This document shows positions 58,924 to 64,000 of a stretch of DNA of 64,000 nucleotides, piece by piece. The notes under the pieces are model-generated. The model was not told the origin of the DNA. It ran no database searches and worked only from the letters and a program-made list of their open reading frames with translations. The stretch comes from Citrus sinensis. Taxonomy: Eukaryota > Streptophyta > Magnoliopsida > Sapindales > Rutaceae. The stretch spans positions 7,745,501-7,809,500 of the forward strand of contig NC_068559.1 of the NCBI RefSeq assembly GCF_022201045.2. The letters are read 5' to 3'. Made by a program: the position numbers and the translations under genes. How positions within the stretch are numbered: position 1 is the stretch's first letter; each line of letters opens with the position of its first letter.

Positions 58924-59786
58924 TTATTGTATGGGTTCTATGTTCTTGCTGAGCTCTTCCAGTTTCTTCATCCTCACTCTCTCACTTTCTGTCAGCAGCT
59001 AGTAACGTGACCGCAAAGAAAACAGTGCATTTTTGTTCAGAAAATAGGGTGGAAAGTGAAACACGAACAGAAAAGGAAAGCTTAGACTTTTCCATTTTGA
59101 CATCAATTAAGGTTTTTCAATTTACCTCCATTAATGCTGTAACAAGCTGAGCTTTTTCTTTACTTTTTTCATTGAAAGCTTCCAGGGCTTCTTTGTATTC
59201 TCTCTCCTGTCACCAGCCAAAACTCTAAATCAAATTCTGTGAGAGCTAATGGCATAATTATATTTTCACTCTTGAGGAAGAAAAACACTAGACCTTTTTC
59301 TGAATGCTCTGTCCCAGCGGCTTAAGCTCTCTGTTAGCCATATCAATCTTTTTGCGCACAACTGCAACTTCCTTTCTCATTGGATCTGTCAGCACTTCCA
59401 ATTCCTAATGACATTTACAGGAACACAAATCATCATAGTAATGGTATTGGTCCTCCTTTTACTGCTGTAGGACAAGGCTCCCCTTAGGAGACAAATACAC
59501 TAGAGTTTGGCTTTTGATATACTATTTGGTAGCTTAAGCTGTTTGATAAGGACTCGATATTAATAAGGCTTTTGCTTCAACTTACCTCCCAAATTTGAGC
59601 CAAGCGCCTTGATTCTTCTTCAGCTCGACCAAGTTGGAGTTCAACTCTCTCCTTGACCTCCATTTTTTTCCTCTCAATCTCTTCTTCTCTAGCTTGAAAT
59701 GTAGCAATTGCCATTCTTGCCATCTCCTCATCTTCAATCTCATCTGTTGACAGCCCGCTGCCATTGCTGCTCCCCAAGTTCCTCAT
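58924..59786 (-). CDS. DUF662 / RAB6-interacting golgin-like coiled-coil protein, four exons, 155 aa
   Basis: Minus-strand exons 59786-59586, 59404-59294, 59206-59126 and 58998-58924 all keep phase 0 with GT-AG introns. The product starts MRNLGSSNGSGLSTDEIEDE, followed by EEMARMAIATFQAREEEIER and a continuous coiled coil (KEVAVVRKKIDMANRELKPL; YKEALEAFNEKSKEKAQLVT), ending MKKLEELSKNIEPIQ. This is the plant DUF662 family, often labelled transcriptional activator or RAB6-interacting golgin; the animal homologue GORAB acts at the Golgi. Length is typical and no defect is seen. In Arabidopsis a DUF662 gene (At2g36410, from memory) lies near the kelch gene At2g36360, so the pair may be an old neighbourhood. 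Confidence 0.88.
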
Positions 59787-61919
59787 TTTTCTTGGCCCCT
59801 TTTTTTTCTGTCAAAATGGAAACTCACTCTCCAAGTTTCTGCACATTCTCCACTTTTATGTGTACCCTTCTTTTGCTTCTGCTTTACAGTTCTCTGTACA
59901 CGCGTAACTTTGCTTAATCAGGAAACAACATTTCTAAGAAAGCAAAGATCCCCCAAGCGTGCCCTCAAAGCACTTTCTTCCCATTTGCCAACATTTCAAC
60001 AGCAGAAATAGTTCAAAGAATTTCAGTTTGCTCCATGGGGGAGATTGCTATTGAAAATTGGCTTATAAATTCTATGGTCCCCTCAAAAAAATTATTTTTC
60101 TTTTCTCCATTTCAGGTTGTTACATTGTCAAGTTCCCAAGTAGCAAGCAAGGCACTTTTCAGAACGAGTAGTTATTCTTTACGTACGTAATCTTCTTCAA
60201 TGGGTGACTTCCAATCCTTTTCTTGAAACAGAAGAATTTTATCATATTGGTTTGTTGCTATTGGTAAATCATAAAACTTTCGCTTTTTTTTTTTTTTGGA
60301 ACGTGGACACATAGTTCTTATACACTTCCACATTTTTCACATATAATGAAAGGGTTTTTTTTTTTAATATATTATTATTATTTTTTAACCTTCTGGTAAC
60401 ATAATCCCTTCCCCATGGATGCCGCCCATGTTAATGGTACTTATGTAGTTAGATTTTATTTTGAGGATTAGTGAAAAAGGTACAAAGAAGAAAAATAAAA
60501 ACAAAAATTACTTGTTTACTGTGTGCTACTCTTTGTTGGCGACATAAAGAATCTTGAGTGTTTTATTTTGAAAAACTATATATTGCCACGTGAAAAATTA
60601 GAGAGTGATAGAAATAATGCCTCTTATTATTATTTGAATCGTCAATAATTTGTGAAAATAAAAATCAATGACTAGACAACAAAGATTAACTAATGGACAC
60701 TAAAGCTCACCGTCCTATTAAATTTCACTAAAAGCATTTTAGTAGTGTAATAATCTTTCTTTTTCAAATTATTATATTTTTTTAAGAAAATAAGATTACA
60801 AAGCATACTATGGTATAAATACTAAATAGCATCACTAGAAGTAAAATTCATAAATTAACAGACTATGATTAGCTGGCCCAAAAAATGGGGCTGTGGGCCC
60901 TCTAGCTGGCCTAAGAACGTCTAACGTGACTCTGGCTGTGGGCCAAGATGGGCTACAGTGTATACTTCTGTTCATTGTCGGCCTAAAACAGACCGGGCTT
61001 TAGCCCACAGTCTGGCCCATTGACAATCACTCCCTATATTTTTCTTTTTTGGAACATATTTCACTTATTTAAATAAAAAAATTATCCAACCAAATTCGAC
61101 TTTCAAGTTATAATATTTCCTCGTCTCATGCCGTCATGCCAAAACTATAAGAGCAATATATATATATATATATATAGAAAGGGGAAAATAAATAAACAAT
61201 TTAATAAAATTGTCAGCAAAAACTTTTTTTTTTTAATTTTAGAAAATTATCACATAAATTCATCCTAGAACAATAATTTCCATTATTTTCCAACTTCGTT
61301 TGCACCACTTGATAGCATCGTGTATAGCCATGTGTCCAATACCGACCGCAATAATATTCTCGCCCAAATAAAAAAGCCGCTTTATTTGGACGAAGCAAGC
61401 ACACAACTTCACAATCTCCCTTACTGATTTCACAGCTTCGAGAAAAAAAAAAAATTGATCTCTCAGTAAACTAACTTTGCCCACTTTCAAATCTGCGCAA
61501 ATTCGATCGTCAAATTGAAAAAATCAATCATGGGTCGTCGTCTCAGATTATTGCAACACGAGGTTTGATTTGATTTGGTTTGATTCGATTTGTCTCTCTG
61601 TTGCTGCTGTTGAACCAATTCAATAATCAAAACCCCTTTCTGGATTTTTTTCCCCCTCTTGGATTTGTATTTGCAATCTTCAATCGCTGCTTTAGGGTTA
61701 AGAAAATTACAGGTTACTTGAGAACACTTGGCTGGGTAGTTGGTGATTATTCAGCTTACTCTTTAAGTTTGATTTTTATTCAAACTAGTCCAATTCTAGC
61801 GATCAACTGTGTGACTGTGGTCTAAAACCTAAAGGGGTTCTGCACATTTTAGATCATCGATCACTGATTGAGTAGTGAGAGGGTTACCTCTTTGAGGTTT
61901 TGATAACTAAATTAGAACG
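59787..61919. other. Divergent intergenic region and leader of the repeat-protein gene
   Basis: Upstream flanks of two divergent genes. Bases 60870-61040 are a GC-richer transposon fragment with repeated GGGCC/GGCCC words ending GGCCCATTGACAATCACTCC, typical of a hAT-related end. A short TA run lies at 61158-61175. From about 61500 the DNA looks like leader sequence: ATGGGTCGTCGTCTCAGATT at 61530 opens a short frame ending at a donor-like GAG|GTTTGA. A 5' UTR intron before 61920 is likely. Confidence 0.45.
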
Positions 61920-64000
61920 ATGCAGTCTAGAAGACATCAAGATTACACGACGATGCCTACATCGTCATCTAAATCATGGAATAATCAAACTGGAAGAGGT
62001 GAATTAGGCAATCACCCGTATCAGATTTCACACCGTGATGCACCGGATAGGGCTCCTAGGAGCTTGAGCCCACGTAAAGTAGATGGGTCTCGGAGATTTT
62101 CGGATGGTCATAGAGCAAGTGATTCAACTGATAGGAGGGATTATGGATTTCATTTGGGTGGAGGAAGGTCTGAAGGAGTTCATGCAAAGTCGCCCCAATA
62201 CAGGCTGTCGCATAAAAAGGATCAGTTTGAAGATGGTGTTGCCCATAGGAAATATGGGCATCCTGAAGATGAAGATTTCGATCATGGTGCAAACTCTAGA
62301 TTGAAGGACGTATATGGTTATGATCACAGTACTTCAAGAGCTAGTAAAGAGAGGGATTATGGCGATAAAAGGGTTGTGGATATTGGCAGTCGTGGAATGT
62401 TGAGTCAGAAATCGATTCCACTGGAAGAAGAGGCAATAAGGGGCTTATATCAGTTGCCTCCAGATATTGGTCCCGCAAAAAATTATGGTGAACCTGGTGG
62501 AAGTTTACCGTTATCCTGTCGGAGCATGGATGTAGGCAGTGCTGAGGGAGAAAGACTTCAGTACCGTCAGCCAATTCCTTCTGATAAATTGGCAGCTTTG
62601 GAATCTTACAAAGAAGAGAAACATGCGTACCATTCAAGGGACCGTCAGCCAATTCCTTCTGATAAGTTGGCAGCTATGGAATCTTACCAAGAAGGGAAAC
62701 ATGCGTACCATTCAAGGGACCGTCAGCCAATTCCTTCTGATAAGTTGGCAGCTATGGAATCTTACCAAGAAGGGAAACCTGCGTACCATTCAAGGGACCG
62801 TCAGCCAATTCCTTCTGATAAGTTGGCAGCTATGGAATCTTACCAAGAAGGGAAACATGCGTACCATTCAAGGGACCGTCAGCCAATTCCTTCTGATAAG
62901 TTGGCAGCTATGGAATCTTACAAAGGAGAGAAACATGCGTTCCATTCAAGGGAGCGTCAGCCAATTCCTTCTGATAAGTTGGCAGCTATGGAATCTTACA
63001 AAGAAGAGAAACATGCGTACCATTCAAGGAACTATCAGCCAATTCCTTCTGATAAGTTGGCAGCTATGGAATCCTACAAAGAAGAGAAGCATGTGTTCCA
63101 TTCGAGGGACAAGTTACCAATAATGGAATCCTACAGAGAAGGAGAGAAACCTGTATACCATTCAAGGGATAAGTTACCTGTAATGGAATCCTACAGGGAA
63201 GGAGAGAAACCTATCTTTCATTCGAGAGATATTCTGTACACAACAGTGCCAGACTCTCATTCTAAGGACATCTTGAGCACTTCTCAGTATAAAGACTTTG
63301 TTAGTACCTCTTCAGTAGCACCAATGAATGAGTATTCAGTTTCTTACGTGGATGATTTGACCTTTCCTGCTTCAGATGGATATTCAAAAAGTAGCATAAA
63401 GCTAAATGAACCTATTGGTTTTAGTTCATATGGGCAACGGTCACAAGTGGATTCCACCAGTGTTGCTGAACCAGAAGCAAGAAATTTTATATATAACCAG
63501 CGAGGGGCATACGACTCCTCCAGGACTGAGCGTGAGGATTTTGTTTACCCTAAAACATCGGTGATAGTGAGTGATGATCGAGGATATCTATCTGATGATG
63601 TACGCAGAATGACATCTCCACGCATTCAACATGACTACAATCATGCTCCTATGGATTATGATCATATGGATTTGGCTAGACCAAGTAATATGATCCCAGT
63701 TGTAGACAGTATTGATAATTCTGAGCATTCTAGAGGAGATTTGAGAAAGAGTAATGTGTTAGACCATCCTACTTTACAAAAGCATACAGTTTCAGACTAC
63801 CTTGATACAAACAGAAAATCTTATGCGTATTCTGCATCTAATCATGCAGAGTTTGAGAGGCAAGTACCCCGAGATTATGGAGTATCGCATATGGATGTAT
63901 CACAAGGTCATCAAATCTCATATTTGAGATCAGATTATGTCTATGGAAGGGATGCAGGCCAAGTTGTTCATGAAGAAAGATATTTGAGTTCTTCTGACCC
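61920..64000 (+). CDS. Large repeat-containing polar protein, 5' part (at least 693 aa), runs off the window
   Basis: The frame from ATG at 61920 is open to the window end. An in-frame TAA 18 bp upstream (GATAACTAA) supports this start. The N-terminus is basic and Ser/Arg/Tyr-rich (MQSRRHQDYTTMPTSSSKSW; RAPRSLSPRKVDGSRRFSDG). Seven tandem 26-aa units follow at 62565-63110 and two shorter 20-aa units at 63111-63230. Beyond them the protein stays polar, with repeated RDY/RGD/YDH phrases and no membrane segment. The composition resembles nuclear RNA-associated proteins, but no domain is visible in this part and I cannot name it. Further domains may lie past the window. Confidence 0.8.
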   Translation, partial: MQSRRHQDYTTMPTSSSKSWNNQTGRGELGNHPYQISHRDAPDRAPRSLSPRKVDGSRRFSDGHRASDSTDRRDYGFHLGGGRSEGVHAKSPQYRLSHKKDQFEDGVAHRKYGHPEDEDFDHGANSRLKDVYGYDHSTSRASKERDYGDKRVVDIGSRGMLSQKSIPLEEEAIRGLYQLPPDIGPAKNYGEPGGSLPLSCRSMDVGSAEGERLQYRQPIPSDKLAALESYKEEKHAYHSRDRQPIPSDKLAAMESYQEGKHAYHSRDRQPIPSDKLAAMESYQEGKPAYHSRDRQPIPSDKLAAMESYQEGKHAYHSRDRQPIPSDKLAAMESYKGEKHAFHSRERQPIPSDKLAAMESYKEEKHAYHSRNYQPIPSDKLAAMESYKEEKHVFHSRDKLPIMESYREGEKPVYHSRDKLPVMESYREGEKPIFHSRDILYTTVPDSHSKDILSTSQYKDFVSTSSVAPMNEYSVSYVDDLTFPASDGYSKSSIKLNEPIGFSSYGQRSQVDSTSVAEPEARNFIYNQRGAYDSSRTEREDFVYPKTSVIVSDDRGYLSDDVRRMTSPRIQHDYNHAPMDYDHMDLARPSNMIPVVDSIDNSEHSRGDLRKSNVLDHPTLQKHTVSDYLDTNRKSYAYSASNHAEFERQVPRDYGVSHMDVSQGHQISYLRSDYVYGRDAGQVVHEERYLSSSD
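62565..63230 (+). repeat. Coding tandem repeat: seven 78-bp units plus two 60-bp units
   Basis: Unit consensus RQPIPSDKLAAMESY-[QK]-E-[GE]-KHAYHSRD, starting at 62565, 62643, 62721, 62799, 62877, 62955 and 63033. The last two units (63111, 63171) read KLP-[IV]-MESYREGEKP-[VI]-[YF]-HSRD, as if RQPIPSD had been lost and one residue gained. The inner units are almost identical in DNA, a sign of recent expansion. Confidence 0.95.

Noticed and set aside
62539-63123. 194-aa ORF overlapping the repeat-protein gene
   Set aside because: It is the shifted frame of the 78-bp coding repeat; the main frame is open for over 690 codons and has a supported start.

Overview
The window is plant nuclear DNA: AT-rich, with intron-containing genes (GT-AG splicing, one GC-AG intron) and a dense mix of Class I and Class II transposons. 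The gene families (a UGT94-like glycosyltransferase, an EC1 egg-cell protein, a PTI1-like kinase, FAR1-type MULE transposases, DUF223/RPA-bearing Helitrons) point to a eudicot. The glycosyltransferase reads much like the Citrus 1,2-rhamnosyltransferase group, so a Citrus-like genome is my best guess, but that is inference. No tRNA, rRNA or CRISPR was recognised.

Layout. 1-3.8 kb: a decayed FAR1-type MULE transposase (+) facing a small GRF zinc-finger gene (-). 4.4-6.9 kb: a foldback MITE and a 1.6 kb terminal-inverted-repeat element. 7.3-11.8 kb: an intact five-exon coiled-coil protein gene with SINE-like repeats in its last intron. 12.8-13.3 kb: a small intronless gene of unknown function. 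13.97-16.29 kb: a 2.3 kb solo LTR with a perfect TCATA target duplication. 17.6-18.9 kb: a UGT broken by one frameshift. 19.3-23.1 kb: fragments of MITE, CACTA, hAT and LINE elements. 23.2-29.7 kb: a candidate second MULE with a five-exon FAR1-type transposase pseudogene (-) facing a small intact gene (+) for an RNase H1 N-terminal-like domain plus a C-terminal membrane segment. 31.9-38.3 kb: a head-to-tail Helitron array carrying RPA-like fragments and a captured egg-cell EC1 gene. 40.5-45.0 kb: a CACTA element with a TCA target duplication, carrying a captured PTI1-like kinase fragment with its introns. 45.8-48.3 kb: a deleted MULE with an 11-bp target duplication, inserted about 100 bp upstream of the start codon of a kelch gene. 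48.4-58.2 kb: the 16-exon kelch gene (501 aa). 58.9-59.8 kb: a four-exon DUF662/RAB6-interacting-golgin-like gene (-). 61.9 kb to the end: a gene with seven 26-aa tandem repeats, cut by the window edge.

The likely working host genes are the coiled-coil gene (7.3 kb), the small gene (12.8 kb), the kelch gene, the DUF662 gene and the repeat-protein gene. They do not form an evident pathway. The rest is mostly a record of transposon activity. The most interesting threads are (i) two FAR1-type MULE loci, each with a convergent small gene whose product joins a nucleic-acid-type domain to a C-terminal hydrophobic tail, and (ii) gene capture by two different transposon classes.
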